DNA of 64,000 nucleotides from Gnetum montanum (Eukaryota; Streptophyta; Gnetopsida; Gnetales; Gnetaceae), in assembly GCA_015680685.1 (NCBI GenBank), contig MNCI01006604.1, positions 248,001 to 312,000 of the forward strand, written 5' to 3'. The first letter of the stretch is position 1, and each line of letters starts with the position of its first letter. The position numbers and the translations under genes were made by a program. Positions 1-11,592 of the stretch are shown piece by piece. The notes below the pieces were generated by a model. It worked only from the letters and a program-made list of their open reading frames with translations, made no database searches and had not been told where the DNA came from.

Positions 1-430
1 GAGTTACTATTTTTAGAATGTTTATATAGGTAACATTGGGTTCAATATCAATTAGCATCACTTAGCTAAAAAGACCTTGGTTTGAACTTCCAAATGCAGA
101 ACTAATGCTCATACTTTTGAAGATGGTTAGGGCCATTACTAAAAAAATGTATGAGCTTGAGATGTGTCTAGAGATGATGTTTTTGAGAATGTTTCTATAG
201 GCAAAGCTAATGGTGACCCTAACACTAGCTTTAGCACTACTTAGCATTATTTAGCCATAAAAACCTCAATTTGGAGCTTCAAATGTTGTCAAAAATTTCC
301 AAATTGATGCCCATCATTTTGGGGATTATTTTGTGCCATCATTAGGCATTTAGAAAATCCCAAAATGTTACTAGAGATGGTGTTTCTTATGGAGTTAGAA
401 TCTTCAACTTGGAAAACTACACAAAATTTT
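1..430. repeat. Tandem repeat, unit about 170-200 bp, entering the window from the left
   Basis: Related blocks recur near 1, 170 and 370. Each has a 'gatgatgttt..gaatgttt' type start followed by a 'tagcatcacttagc' or 'agcactacttagc' block. The copies are diverged and no coding potential is visible. It may be distantly related to the satellite at the right end of the window, which shares 'actagc/tagcat' words, but I cannot show that. Confidence 0.45.
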
Positions 431-589
431 TCTAACTTCCTAATAATGCTAATGTTGATCATACCATTTCATCCATTTGGTTCTTAAACATGGAGATTTA
501 GAGGTGAAAAAATAAATACTCAATAGAAAATAATTGAATTTTTAATAAAATTTTCTTCTACATATAAACATTTGATGTACAAGAGACTA

Positions 590-1708
590 TGATGTCCAAA
601 AACATTTGTGTTTAGAACACTGAGAGGTCGTCGAGTGTACAACCTAACCCTGGATCCATGCAAGGGATGTGTTGGAGAAAATGCAAAAGGGGTGCCCTAA
701 ATGATCTAGTCGATTACACAGGGACTTACGTGGTGTTTAATAACTGGTTGTGAAAACTGATTTTAGAGTGTGATGCATGGAGGTTGGAATGAAAGAAAAC
801 ATGGCACACACAATAGTAGAAACGTACTAAAGTATGTAACCAGGATAACAAGCATGCAGAAACACATAAGAATGCAACATGTATGATGCAATAGAATAAA
901 ATAAGATCTTTGGAGAGAAAATGCACCACCCAAAAATCAGGAGAGCATAGCTAATTTGCAAAGGTATACATAATGTACAATAGGCATAGTAGGAGTGTAG
1001 TCATAGCCTCGGTGGTTCTAGGCTATGAAGTCTAGTGTTCACTATGTTGAACAGTGCTTGTCGGGTTGGTAGCCCAAAATGAAGATTAGGTGCCATATGA
1101 CAGTGTGGTGGGTGGGACCACATGTGTCCCATGTTTCGTGTGAGACACAGGACGCTAGCTACAATGCTAGACAGGGTGCTACACTGCAGTAGATAGGGTG
1201 CTATGCTGCAGTAGACATGCTTCTATGCTACAGTAGACATGGTTGCTATGCTACAGTAGACATCATTGCTATGTTGCAGTAGACATGGTGCTATGCTATG
1301 CAGCTTGACAAGGTGCTATGATACGCAACGTGATAGGATGCTATGCTATGTAGCTTCGTAGGGTGCTATGCTACACAACATAACAGGATGCTATGTTATG
1401 CTACACAACATAATAGGGTGCTACGCTATGCTACATAGTGTAACAGGGTGCTATGCTATGCTATGCTACATAGCATAACAGGATGCTATGTTGCACTATG
1501 CTATGCAGTGTAACAGGGTTCTACACTACACAGCGTAACATCTGTGTTGAAAGTGTCATCGTTCTGACACTTAGAAAAATTTTACAAATCTAGTAGTTGG
1601 AGCTAACTACACTCAAAACTTGGAAAAATATGGGCAATGTGCCACTGTTTTGACACTTAGCCATATTTTCAGTTGCAATGTCGAGACCTGAAATTTTGTG
1701 GTGTTTCA
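590..1708 (-). repeat. 3' LTR of the family-1 element
   Basis: It matches 7695-9025 along most of its length, for example the 'cacacacaatagtagaaac' and 'aagtatgtaac' blocks and the shared 'gacctgaaattttgtg' end. On the coding strand it begins TGAAACACC and ends GGACATCA, giving standard TG...CA ends. The interior boundary is set by the polypurine tract at 1711-1724. It is shorter than its partner because the internal GCTAC-type repeat differs in copy number. Confidence 0.8.
1138..1545. repeat. GCTAT/GCTAC-rich tandem repeat inside the LTR
   Basis: About twenty imperfect units of 20-30 bp built on 'gtgctatgctacagtagaca' and later 'gctatgctacacaacataac'. The pentamers GCTAT and GCTAC recur in register, and their complement RTAGC follows within units, so short hairpins can form. 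A matching block lies at 8530-8860 in the partner LTR. Confidence 0.7.
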
Positions 1709-1710
1709 AT

Positions 1711-1724
1711 GGCCCCTCTTTGTT
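1711..1724 (-). promoter_or_regulatory. Polypurine tract next to the 3' LTR
   Basis: On the minus strand this reads AACAAAGAGGGGCC, directly upstream of the LTR start (TTGAAACACC). A tract at this position primes plus-strand DNA synthesis in LTR elements. The equivalent position at 23872-23886 is also purine-rich (GACAAAGAGCAGCC). Confidence 0.6.
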
Positions 1725-2827
1725 GATGTCTGGAGGAGTGGCCCAAGAGATGTTGACAAAGAATTACAAAACACCATAGCAAATAGGCCATCAACATCAC
1801 TCATCTACACAAGATCGAATGTCATTTTACCATGCTCAAGAGTGATATGGGAATAAGGTTATGCTAAGGGACAAAGTGGTATAGGCATTTCTAGAGAGAT
1901 GAAATTTGAATGGGGGGAATGAAATGAAAATAGCAGATCATGATGTAAGATGCAAATTTAGCATGGCTATCAGTGACCATGGCATGAAGTAGTTTGCCCC
2001 TGAAATGTTGACCTCTTATCAGAGTTCTTATGAGAGCGTTGAAGTTAATCGAAAGCTGGGCCAATTTCAAAGCTATAGCATTGTCAATTTCCTTAGGGAT
2101 GTGTTTTCTCCATTCTTTTTTTTTTGCTACAAGACAAACCTTTGTTGGGTTTGGCTTCCTACTGAATACTAGTTGTAAGGGATGGGCCACCAAGTAAAGG
2201 GGATTTTCTTTGATGTAACCTCATTGCATCTATAGGACAAGTGTTTCCTTCTTAGGATGAGTTGTGCTACATCCATTTAGGGCTTTGACCAGGCCACAAA
2301 GTCTCCTCATGGAACAAGTTGCATTATGTCCATCATGAGTTTAGTGGTTGATGTGAAGAGAATTCCATGTACGTCACAATGCATATGCTAGAGGGATTTG
2401 AAATCATAAGTATGTGGGAGATGAGAGGATATTATGATAATAGAGTGGATATGCATAGGCTATAATAGGGATGAGGGGGATGTCCACTCTTGAGTGGCTT
2501 AACTAGTCCAATCATGCACATCAGAGCAATGTGGTAACTTACTGCTGTAATGAGATGCATCTCTACATGACCACCTCTGAGGCTTCATCTTGCAAACACA
2601 ACTCTAAGAAGATAATAAATGCAAGTACAAATGTTAGATGTTAAGATGCTAAAGTGCTAGATGCAAAGATGTTGTGAATGTGTCAAATGTTGTGCTAGTT
2701 GCAAGTGCTTAGGAAGGTAGTGAAAGTGCCAAGGAAATGATGTTGTGAGTTTTCTAAAGTCCATACTAATGGCAAGTGCTCCAAAAGATCAATGGAATGG
2801 TGAGAGGTGATGATGTTGTGAGTGCTG
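1725..2827 (-). other. 3' untranslated region of the family-1 element
   Basis: No convincing coding frame. Part of it (about 2230-2340, 'aggacaag.gtttcctt') aligns by eye with about 24300-24420 downstream of integrase in the larger family-1 copy. This supports common descent and places the segment between the coding region and the 3' LTR. Confidence 0.6.
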
Positions 2828-3250
2828 GAAGACTATGAATCTAGTTTAAAGTCCTAGCAGACCATGATGTGCTAGTTTATAGTCCTAGCAGAATGTTGGA
2901 TGCTAGTTTAATATCATGGTAGATAGTGGGTATTATGCCAGTTTAACATCATGACACAAGGATGAGCTATTGTGCTAGATTAACATCATTACCCAAGGAT
3001 GATCTGTGCCAATTTATAGTCATAGTGGACTAGTGCTTACCTTACTTATTTAAGGCATGATGCTGCATGTGTAGTCATGCTGTGTGCCTACAAGATCCTA
3101 CAAAATCAACTAGAAATAAAACAAAATCAAGTAACACCTATCATAAATAGAGTTAAAATGTATGAATGGAAGAAAAGTAATGCAAAATGATAGTTTTAGA
3201 CTGTTCTGGGCCATAATCTAGTTTAAGGCCTTTTCAGGCCATATGTTTTT
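2828..3250. repeat. Hairpin-unit tandem array 1
   Basis: Repeats of about 35-50 bp on the theme 'ctagtttaaagtcctagcagaccat', weaker toward 3060 and reappearing at 3200-3245 as 'agtttaaggccttttcaggcc'. Each good unit contains a short inverted repeat (GGTC/GACC or GGCC/GGCC). The same unit forms arrays at 25245-25690, 29265-29575, 34890-35110 and 38290-38412. Confidence 0.7.
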
Positions 3251-3599
3251 ATTGTTTTTCAAATGTAATGCATACGCTAAATATATGGATGTGTAAATAG
3301 AGAAGAAATGCATAAACAAAGCATAGTCTATAAACTAAATAAGCAGGTGAAATGTAAATGCATGAACAAATGAAACCCAAGAAGAAACCAAAAATGCATG
3401 GCCAATGGATGCAAGCGGTGAGCTAATGCTTAACGTGCTTTTGGCAAAGGAAAAGTCTTGATCACATATTTGCTTCCTAATCAACTATGGATTAGGAGGT
3501 GTGCAAGGCTTAGGATCCTTTGGGAGGTTGTTGGCTTCAACCACTCATTTGGGTGTGTTAGCCTTAGGTGCTGCGTTGGTTGTGACAGGTGTACCACCA

Positions 3600-4495
3600 A
3601 GAAACTCCTCTTTCAAAACCTACACCATATCTATGTCATGGATAGTCGAAAAGGAGGCATTATCACCATGGATGATAGCTTGACCACCTTCATATGGAAG
3701 GTGGATTTCTCAATGGATGGGGAAGGAGATGGCCCTTAGTTGGGCTAGCGAAGGCCTACCTAGAATCATGTTGAAACTTGGCATCTCCTCTATGCTAGTG
3801 AAATCTACATTGGTGGAAAATTTGTCTCCTACCACAAAGGCTAGGTTGATTATACCCATGACTGTGACATGTGATCCATTGAAGGATTTTAAACACGTGG
3901 TTTTGGTTGGCCTGATTTCATCTACCAGGCCTAGCTTGTTGATGACGGAGTATAGGAATACGTTTGTTGCTACACCATCATCGACATGCACTCTATAGAT
4001 GGTGCACTACCCAACATGCATGCTAATGGATAGTGGAGCTATAGTGACCTCCCCTCATTTGGGGTTAAGTTTGACTGCATTATCGTGGAACACTAGGGAT
4101 TTTGAACTCGATTCTTATGATGTAGGGGGTAACATTGTTGCATGGATGGATGTCTCATTTGCTGGGGTGTCCTTTGTAACAAGAATGAAGGCCAACATCT
4201 AGGCCAATACTTGGAAGTGAGCAGATGAGGTCATGACCAGGTCGTAGAAGCTCAATGTTGTGTTCTTTTGCTTGAGTTTTTGTTTCACCTAGGTTAGTGT
4301 AGCTACAAAGTCTTTGTCATTAGTTTTTGTATTGGCCTTGATTTCCTCCATGTGGCTTGAGAGATAGATCTCATGGGGAGGCAACTTATGTTTGGTTTGC
4401 TTGGCCTGATTGGGGGTAGGGGCCCGAGTGTTTGGCTGTTGCTTGTTGATTATAGCCTTTGCTTTAGCCATGGGGGTTGTGAGGCACTCACTCAT
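3600..4495 (-). pseudogene. Retropepsin-like aspartic protease region, Tat/Ogre type (degenerate)
   Basis: The clearest part is an open stretch at 3710-3991. It starts near the catalytic motif VDDGVAT and ends with the flap-side block MILGRPSLAQLR followed by SFPIHQEIHLPY. Upstream on the minus strand, before stop codons, lie blocks with LVFHDNAVKLNPNEGEVTIA character and an LSFYDLVMTSSAH segment, as in the gag-protease linker of Tat/Ogre elements. The enzyme would cleave the Gag-Pol polyprotein in virus-like particles. A paralogous protease lies at 35447-35640, and another C-terminal piece at 38700-38885. Stop codons at 4200 and 4013 make this copy non-functional. The family call is confident; the exact limits are not. 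Confidence 0.7.
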
Positions 4496-4599
4496 TCTCT
4501 TGCATTACCATTTTCTAGGCCTACCTAGGCTACGAATGGGGTTAGCCCTTGAAGGAGGAGAGATTAAAACAATGCCTACTATTGGGCTTTGGGTAGGTG

Positions 4600-6147
4600 A
4601 AGGGCAATCACGTTGTGACACCCTTATGATAAAGGATGTCTTAGGAGTTGTTGCATGACCAACTTGTTGTGCACCTTGATGACAAAAAGTCTCTTAGTGA
4701 TTTTTTTTGCTACGTCATGCTAGTTTAACATCTTAGTGGACAGTTGGTTTGGAACCTTGACCACAAAGGGTGTTGTGGGTGCCTGAGGTGGCACTTTGAT
4801 AACAAAGGGAGGCCTCTTACTTGTGGAGGCTAAGGGGACCCTTGCCTTCTTAGGAGGCACATAGATCACAAAATTTTGTTGCACAAGTTTTGGCTTGCCA
4901 CCTATGATAATAGAGTTTATGACATAGGAAGCATCATCTGCATTGGATTGGCTCGCTATGTCTAGCACCAATTGGCCCCATTTTATCATTCTTTGTAGGT
5001 CATCCTACAAAGCATGATAGTTGTCAGTACTATGACAAGACAATTGGTGGTAATGATAGTATTGGTCCAATTTAAAATGTTGTGGGACTGAGGGCTTGTT
5101 TGGTACTGCTAATGTGGGGTTCCTTAGTAGTTCGTTGTACCTATCATGCTTTTGGAAAGAAATCATCGATATGTGTTTGTGTTTGATTTGCCCAGCTTTT
5201 AAGAGTTGCTCTAGTATTTCAAAGGGTTCCATCGGTAGTGGTGTATACTTTGAGTGGTCCTTGCACTGAAAGTTGGACCTTGGGGTGGCCCCTGTCGATG
5301 TAGGCAAGTTGACAATAGAGTTAGTAGTTTTGTCAGCTAGCGCCTTGGGTTGCTTAGCTATTGGGCCCTAGTTGGTTGCTTTTGTGCCTATGGCCACTAT
5401 TGCTACTATTGTATTTTACTTGCGAACATCTTGATTTTTGTAGGCCACATAAGCTAGGTCATTGTCAGCTTGGGTTGTTTCCTCTATGCTTTTTGCTTGG
5501 GCAATGGCTTGGCTAAGGGACTTTGGGGCTGGATAATACAGTTTGGACTTAATGAATTCATTTACTACACCTTTGAAGATGGTGAGTAGATGTGGCTCCA
5601 CTAAGGTTTTATGCATTTCACTCAATGCAGCATTCCAATGTTGGAGGAATTTTGGCATGGGCTCTAGAGGCCCCTGCTTAACTTGCATTAGCTAGTCGAG
5701 GGTTGCTTTAGGCTTTAGGTTGTACCTAAAGTGTGTCACAAACTTGCTTATGAGATCCTCCAAAGAGGAGATTGAGGCCTTGGGTAGCACACGATACTAG
5801 TCTAAGGCCTTACCAGTGAGTGACATGGGGAACACACACATGATGACATGTGGCCAAGCTTGAATGAGTAGGCACTCAGATAAAAATGTGACCAAGTGTG
5901 CATTGGGGTTTCCTTTACCATTGTACTTGGTGAATTGTGGTAGTTGGACCCTAGTTGGGAGAGTTAGAGGTGGTATCATAGGACTTATGGGGTCATCTCG
6001 GTAGAAGTCCACCACCTTGACGGTGTCGAAGAAGGTAGCCTTGAGTTGGTTGATCTCCTCTGTCAAGATTTGGATTAGCTGGAATGCCTTATCCAAGCTT
6101 GGGGATCTACCCATTGGATGCATTGGCTGGGCTTGTGTTGGTTGCAT
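4600..6147 (-). pseudogene. gag polyprotein, Tat/Ogre type (degenerate)
   Basis: From a Met at 6147 the frame runs through an N-terminal coiled-coil-like segment and a 'LPQFTKYNGKGNPNAHL' block, then the retrotransposon Gag domain (YRVLPKASISSLEDLISKF, then 'VKQGPLEPMPKFLQHW'). After frame breaks, the C-terminal half (5307-4720) has 'YTPLPMEPFEILEQLLKAG' and a Y-x-YH-x4-CHSTDNYHAL block. In relatives this last block is a Cys/His knuckle; Tyr replaces Cys here, as expected from TGC to TAC changes. Gag forms the particle that packages element RNA. A stop stands where the conserved Trp before YRVLP is expected, and another in the next block. Confidence 0.75.
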
Positions 6148-6179
6148 AGCATAGGGTTGAATTGTTGGTGGTGGAGTTT

Positions 6180-6335
6180 TTCAATTTAACATTGTAGAAA
6201 ATGGTTGTTGCCAGTTTAACATTGTAGAAAATGGTTGTTGCCACCTTAACATCATAGTAGATGGTTGTTGCCAATTTAATGTTGTAGTGAATGATTGTTG
6301 CTAGTCTAATGTCTTAGCATATGGTTGTTGATGTG
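6180..6335. repeat. Short tandem repeat upstream of gag
   Basis: Four units of about 37-40 bp: 'ttgttgccagtttaacattg', 'ttgttgccaccttaacatca', 'ttgttgccaatttaatgttg' and 'ttgttgctagtctaatgtct'. They resemble the 'gccaatttaatgtcatagc' variant in the hairpin array at 25440-25690, so this may be a degenerate sixth array in the 5' part of the element. Confidence 0.55.
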
Positions 6336-6959
6336 TTGGCTGAGCAATGGGTGCAGTGATTGAAGTAGGCCACACACAAGTGGATTAGATGGACACTGCA
6401 AACATCAATGAGATAGGCAGGTTGTAGGATGCCAGAGCTATTTGGGGCTAGGAGGTGGCCCCTTCATGAGTATATGGATGGAAAAATGTAGCAGTCACTT
6501 GCAAGGAAGGCTAAATTGGCATGGTCACCCTCTCAAAGAGGATGGATGGACTGAATTGGGGAGGGGCTATACTAGGAAGCAGTTGTTGGAAGATGGTGTA
6601 GGGGTGGCTCTTATGTTTAGAGAAAGCCTCGAACTCATCTTCCTTATTCTATGAGGCTTCCTTGTAGGTTGTCCTTGCATCATGCTTATTTGCATGGATG
6701 AGTTGGAAAAACTAGTGGTAGGAATCCGTGAATGGGATTATGTCAAATAAGGAGGGGTTGTACTCCCATCCATTCTGGTGGACTCGTTTGTATTCCTATT
6801 TTGCCTTCAAATCAAGGTAATCCATTGGTAGTCCTGCTTGGATTGTGGCACAAATATAATTGTATTGTTTGTGGCTTAGTGTGGCACAGTTTGGCTAGAT
6901 TGTAGTGCCAAATGTGTTAGACACTAACGTGGAAGGTTGATCTAGATTCATATTCATAG

Positions 6960-7510
6960 ATTAGGTTGTGAGAGATGCTATTTGTAGAAAATGGCTAACT
7001 TTGAAAAATGGTAGAAAAATGACTAAGTTTGTCAGTAGTAAGAAAATGGCTAAGTATAGAAATATAAAAAAAATAGCTAAGTGTAACAATGTAGAAAAAA
7101 TGCTAAGTATGAAAGCTACTAAAAATGGCCAACTCTAGTACTACATTTGCTATGCTAATAGGGTTGCTATGCCACATGGGACACAGGTAGCGTAACATAG
7201 TAGACAGGCCACATAACAAAGTAGATAGGTAGTGTAACATAGTAGACAATTTGGGAACCACTACATTGATAGGGTCTCTATGCTACATAAGACACAGGTA
7301 GCATAACTCAGTAGACAGGTAGCATAGCTCAGTAGATAGTTTGGGAACCACTACGTTGATAGGGTTGCTATGCTACATAGGGTGTAGGCATCATAATGCA
7401 GTAGACAACCAATGTATCACAATGGTCAGTTTAGAAACCGCTATGCTGATAGTGTTTCTATGCTACATATGACATGGGTAGCATAATGCAGTAGACATTT
7501 TGGGTTTTCT
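6960..7510. repeat. Leader repeats of the family-1 element
   Basis: Two repeat types lie back to back. At 6975-7140 there are five imperfect 'agaaaatggctaagt' units. At 7145-7500 there are four units of about 90-110 bp, each starting 'gatagggttgctatgctaca' and containing 'gcataatgcagtagaca'. The second type carries the GCTATGCTAC words found in the LTR. This is the untranslated leader between the primer-binding site and gag. Confidence 0.6.
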
Positions 7511-7669
7511 TCCTACATGGTTCCAGAGGAACCGTCGTTGCAACCAATCTACACCACTTGGTTCATAGATAACCATAGGGGTGTCACATCTACGCTAGCA
7601 GGTTACTAGTAATAGAGTATGGAAAACATGCAAGGTTACCCATGGCATGCAGAAAGGACATAGATAAAG

Positions 7670-7687
7670 CCCCTCCTTCTAGTGCCA
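7670..7687 (-). promoter_or_regulatory. Probable primer-binding site of the family-1 element
   Basis: Just inside the 5' LTR the minus strand reads TGGCACTAGAAGGAGGGG. It starts with TGG, as expected for pairing with a tRNA 3' CCA end, and lies 7 bp from the LTR edge. I do not recognise the tRNA with confidence. Confidence 0.5.
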
Positions 7688-7694
7688 AAAATTA

Positions 7695-9025
7695 TGACGT
7701 CCAAAAATGTCAGTGGCTGGAACACCAAGAGGTCACTAGGCATATAGCCTAACCCTAGATCTGAGAGAGGGCTGTGCTACAGAAAATGGAAATGGGGTGC
7801 CCTAAATGGTTTGATCGATAAAACAAGGACTTATGCAGTGTTAAATACTGAATTTCAAATAGTGATTTTAGAGTGTGACACATAGAAATTGGACTGAAAG
7901 AAAATGTGGCACACACAATGGTAGAAACATACTAAAGTATGTAACGAGGATAACAAGCATGCAGAAACACACAATAATGTAACATGTATGGTGTAGTAGA
8001 ATGAAACAAGAGCTTGGGAGATAAAATGCACTACTCAAAAAATCAAGGGAACTTATCTAACTCACAAAGGTATAAACAATGTACAATAGGCATAGTGGAA
8101 GCACAATCACAACCTCGGTAGTGTCAGGCTATGAAGTCTAGTGCTCACTATGATGAACTATGCCTACCAGGTTGGTAGCTATTGTGTACCATGTGAGGTT
8201 CTATTGGGCTACAATGGGGCTGTAGTGTATCACACGGTGTAGCTATGCCTCTCTGCCAGTGTGGGGTGCTCTGGGTCTCATTCTCCCCACAGAGCTAAGT
8301 GCCAAGAAGCCAAAGTGCCAAATGCTAAATGGAAGTGCCAACTTCCTCCTTAGTAAAAAATGAAAGCCAACTCTCTCCCTTCTCCTCTTTTACAAAAGAG
8401 GGAACAAGAGTTTTTATAGGGCTAGGGTTAGCCCAAGATGCGGATCAGGCTCCACGTGGCAGTGTGATGGGTGGGATCATACTCGTCCCATATTACGTGC
8501 GGGACATGGGATGTTGGCTACAATGCTAGACAGGGTGCTACATTGCAGTAGATAGGGTGCTACATTGTAGTAGACATGGTGCTACGCTACAGTAGACATG
8601 GTTTCTACGCTACAGTAGACATGGTGCTATGCTACAGAACACATGGTGCTATGCTACAGAACACATGGTGCTACACTGCAATAGACATGATGCTATAATA
8701 CACTAAGGTACATAGCTTGATAGGGTGCTACACTATGCAACATAACAGGGTGCTACACTACGTAGCTTGATAGGGTGCTATGCTATGTAGCATAATAGGG
8801 TGCTACGCTATGCAACATAATAGGATGCTACGCTACGCTATGCTACGCAGCATAAAATTTGTGCAGAAAGCGCCATCATTCTGACACTTAGAAAAATTTT
8901 GCAAATATGGCAGTTAGAGCTGACTACACTCAACACTTGGAAAAATATGGGCAAAGTGCCACTATTTTGACACTTAGCCATATTTGCAGTCGCAATGCTA
9001 AGACCTGAAATTTTGTGTTGTTTCA
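7695..9025 (-). repeat. 5' LTR of the family-1 element
   Basis: Partner of 590-1708, with the same ends and the same order of blocks. It is longer because of an extra stretch around 8180-8500 and a different number of GCTAC repeats (8530-8860). The left boundary is fixed by the adjacent primer-binding site, and the right by the end of homology at 'gtgttgtttca'. Confidence 0.8.
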
Positions 9026-9500
9026 AAGACAACTTGGTTTGGCTACAATATAAGCATAGATCATGAAAGTAGGGAAACTCTTGATTTGAAGATAGCAAAT
9101 TTTTCTTCAAGTAAAATATTTTTAGATAAATAAATTCAATTAGTTAGTACAACATAATTTTAATAATCTTGAAGGTATAAGATGGAACTTTGTATTTGTA
9201 ACTTTCAATTTTTAATGGGAAGTTTATATTTGTAAAAGAAAAGTATGTTAAAAAGTATATTTAAAAATAGATATGGTTTTGAGTTGATGTATGACTTCTT
9301 ATAAAATTACTGGAATTGAGATATTATACTATAAAAATAATGCATTATTTTTCCTTTCTTTTAGCTACAATCTTTTTAGAAAAATAATGGAGCTCTACAC
9401 TACTTCCCATGATTTTTTCCCCTTCACATTGAAGGATTTTCCACATCAATTCTATTGTGTGTTTTACTATTTACTATTTTATTTTTTGTATATTATTTTT
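9026..9500. other. AT-rich spacer
   Basis: No gene, RNA or repeat boundary recognised. A 96-codon open frame on the plus strand (9291-9581) is low-complexity, Phe/Tyr-rich and runs into the neighbouring gag remnant, so I do not call it a gene. Confidence 0.4.
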
Positions 9501-9509
9501 TATTTAAAG

Positions 9510-11150
9510 CATATATCTCAAATTCTTATAGATGTGACACTACATGACAACATCCCTTGGGATGTTCATATTGATGGATAATGCATCCTTCATCATTTGT
9601 TTCTAAATCTGCAACCTCATCAATAGTTGTAGCCGTATCATTTTGTTGATAGTAGTCCTCGCCAATATCTTTCCTCCTTCTTCTATCTCTATCTCTATTC
9701 CCCTACCCCATTTTCTCCTCTAATATCTTAAGAGAAGCTTGAAACTTTTCATCTAAGAAGTCCCATAATTTTTCTACCTTAGCTAATACTTTTGTAACAA
9801 ATTTTTGAATCAGAAAATTTTTCCTTGACACCACTTTATCTAATGATGCTTCCCTCTATGAATCATAGAAATGTATCTCCCTTTTACAAATGAAGGAGCT
9901 TCATTATATTCCTTTGCACTTTCTCCCTTTTCTAGCTCTCCTTCTTTGTTCCCACTTGATCAATTGGCCTTTGAATTCATTCCCATTTTTGAAAGTCTCA
10001 CTTGGGCATACACACCAATAGTTCCTCTATTTTTACTTTGAAGCTCATTTACTATGTGGTGAAGCCACCCACTTTGAGACAATGAATGACCTAGGAATTA
10101 GTGTAAGAAAGAATAATACTTACCCAAGGTTGTACCCAAGGATTCATGATTGTCTTGTTTCCCTCCTTGGATTTATTTTCTCAAGTCAACACCCTAGACT
10201 ACATCTAGTAATTATCATTAAATAGCTTCAACATTGTCCTCTATTTAAAAATGGATTTCAAATTTAATAACTAGTACCAACTTTTAGCCTCTTGGATGAG
10301 TTTCCTTATGAACAATTTGAGCTTTTACCACTAGTTCTCAATGTTTTGCAAGGCACAAGAATCATGGAAGTCTTGTAAGTAATGTTATGGATCAGCATTG
10401 CACCCTCCCTCAAAGTTAGGGATATTATTCATGTTAAACTATTTAATTCTACTACCTCTTTGATGCATGGAAAAAATTTGAACTACTTCTAAAATATTAA
10501 GAATTTTTCTTGTAGTAAGAAATGGTTCATCATAGTCATTGCATTCATAATAGCTCCAATCATGGCCATGTCTCCTATGATGTGACTAGTTGTATCTTTG
10601 TTTCCAATGATGCTCATCTTCCTCTTGTAGTTGACTATGCTCCCTCTTCCCATTACTATGATGGAATTTCCAATCATCTCCATCTCAATCCTAATCATTC
10701 CTCCTTCGATCTTAACCATGGTTCCTCTTGTTATATTTTTATGACAAGGAGAATGATGAAGGTCGAGGACTAGAAGAGTGAAGCCTACTAGTTCTTCTCC
10801 TATGATCCTTTAATTATTCTTTCTCATTTTATTTTTCTCTCTCTTTTGATGAATGATTATAAGGCCTTTGACTTCAAGTTTTCCTATTTCTGGATTATCC
10901 TTCACTCATCCTAGTTATTCTCCAAGGTTACTTACAAAATTTAGTGAAGTGTGTCTTCCTCACTAAAAGAAGGAGAATCTTAATGTTGAGATTACCCTAA
11001 TAAGACTTTAGGGCCCTCCTTTTGTGACTACAGAAACAATGACATTAAAAATTTCTTACCCTTCGAGGCTTCATAGGTTGCCTCCATGCATTAATCTTTT
11101 CTTAATTAAGCATATATTAGCTAATAGTCTCTAGAGATATGATTAGTTAC
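9510..11150 (-). pseudogene. gag remnant, Athila-like
   Basis: No long frame survives, but the segment is collinear with the gag at 17900-20470. Examples are 'ctcaatgttttgcaaggcac' (10337) against 'ttctatattctgcaaggcac' (19416), the stretch at 9750-9840 against 18820-18890, and a C-terminal block that translates as HPKGCCHVVSHL. That PKGCC motif also occurs in the other two family-2 gag copies. Confidence 0.55.
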
Positions 11151-11573
11151 CTCATACTTTGGACCAAATGATGCAATTCCTAACTTCATAAGATTGGCCA
11201 TGAGCATGGCAAGAACAAACCAATCAAGAGGTGTTAAAATATTATCCTTCATATTCCTCTAGAATAGCTATTCATCTTAATGAAGAATGAAAGTGAAATC
11301 CAAGTAGCAAGGATTCAAATGTTCATAGAAAATCTTCAACTATTAAGGTTCTTCACTTATAGTCCTTTTCGTTTTGTCATGGTGATAATTAGAATCATCG
11401 ACATGTAGTAGTAAATCATTGCTATGAGAAAAAACCCTCTTAGTAATTTTGATGAAGTATGTCTTAGTATATTATTATTACAATTTTGTCTAAAAGATGA
11501 TTCATTATATTTTTCTTATAACATTGTATGAATTCACTACCTACTCATACTTCGTGCACTTAGCTAAACTAAG

Positions 11574-11591
11574 TTCTTAGAAACAATACTA
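11574..11591 (-). promoter_or_regulatory. Degenerate tRNA-Asp-type primer-binding site
   Basis: The minus strand reads TAGTATTGTTTCTAAGAA directly beside the LTR. It aligns without gaps to the intact family-2 site TGGCGCTGTTGCTGGGGA, and nearly all differences are G-to-A or C-to-T. Confidence 0.5.
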
Positions 11592-11592
11592 A

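Larger units (their letters stand above)
590..9025 (-). mobile_element. Family-1 Tat/Ogre-like LTR retrotransposon, gag-protease only (non-autonomous)
   Basis: Two long direct repeats (590-1708 and 7695-9025) flank a minus-strand interior. Read on the minus strand the order is 5' LTR, primer-binding site, repeat-rich leader, gag, protease, hairpin array, 3' untranslated region, polypurine tract and 3' LTR. No reverse transcriptase, RNase H or integrase is visible, so it would depend on a pol-bearing relative such as the copy at 22014-35717. All reading frames are interrupted. A target-site duplication is ambiguous: the outer flanks read 'gacta' and 'aagac', sharing only 'gac' with an offset. 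Confidence 0.85.

Noticed and set aside
585-589. Perfect target-site duplication for the 590-9025 element
   Set aside because: Flanks (gacta / aagac) share only an offset 3-4 bp word; left as ambiguous.
3458-4202. Plus-strand frames of 60-93 codons
   Set aside because: Shadows of the minus-strand protease region.
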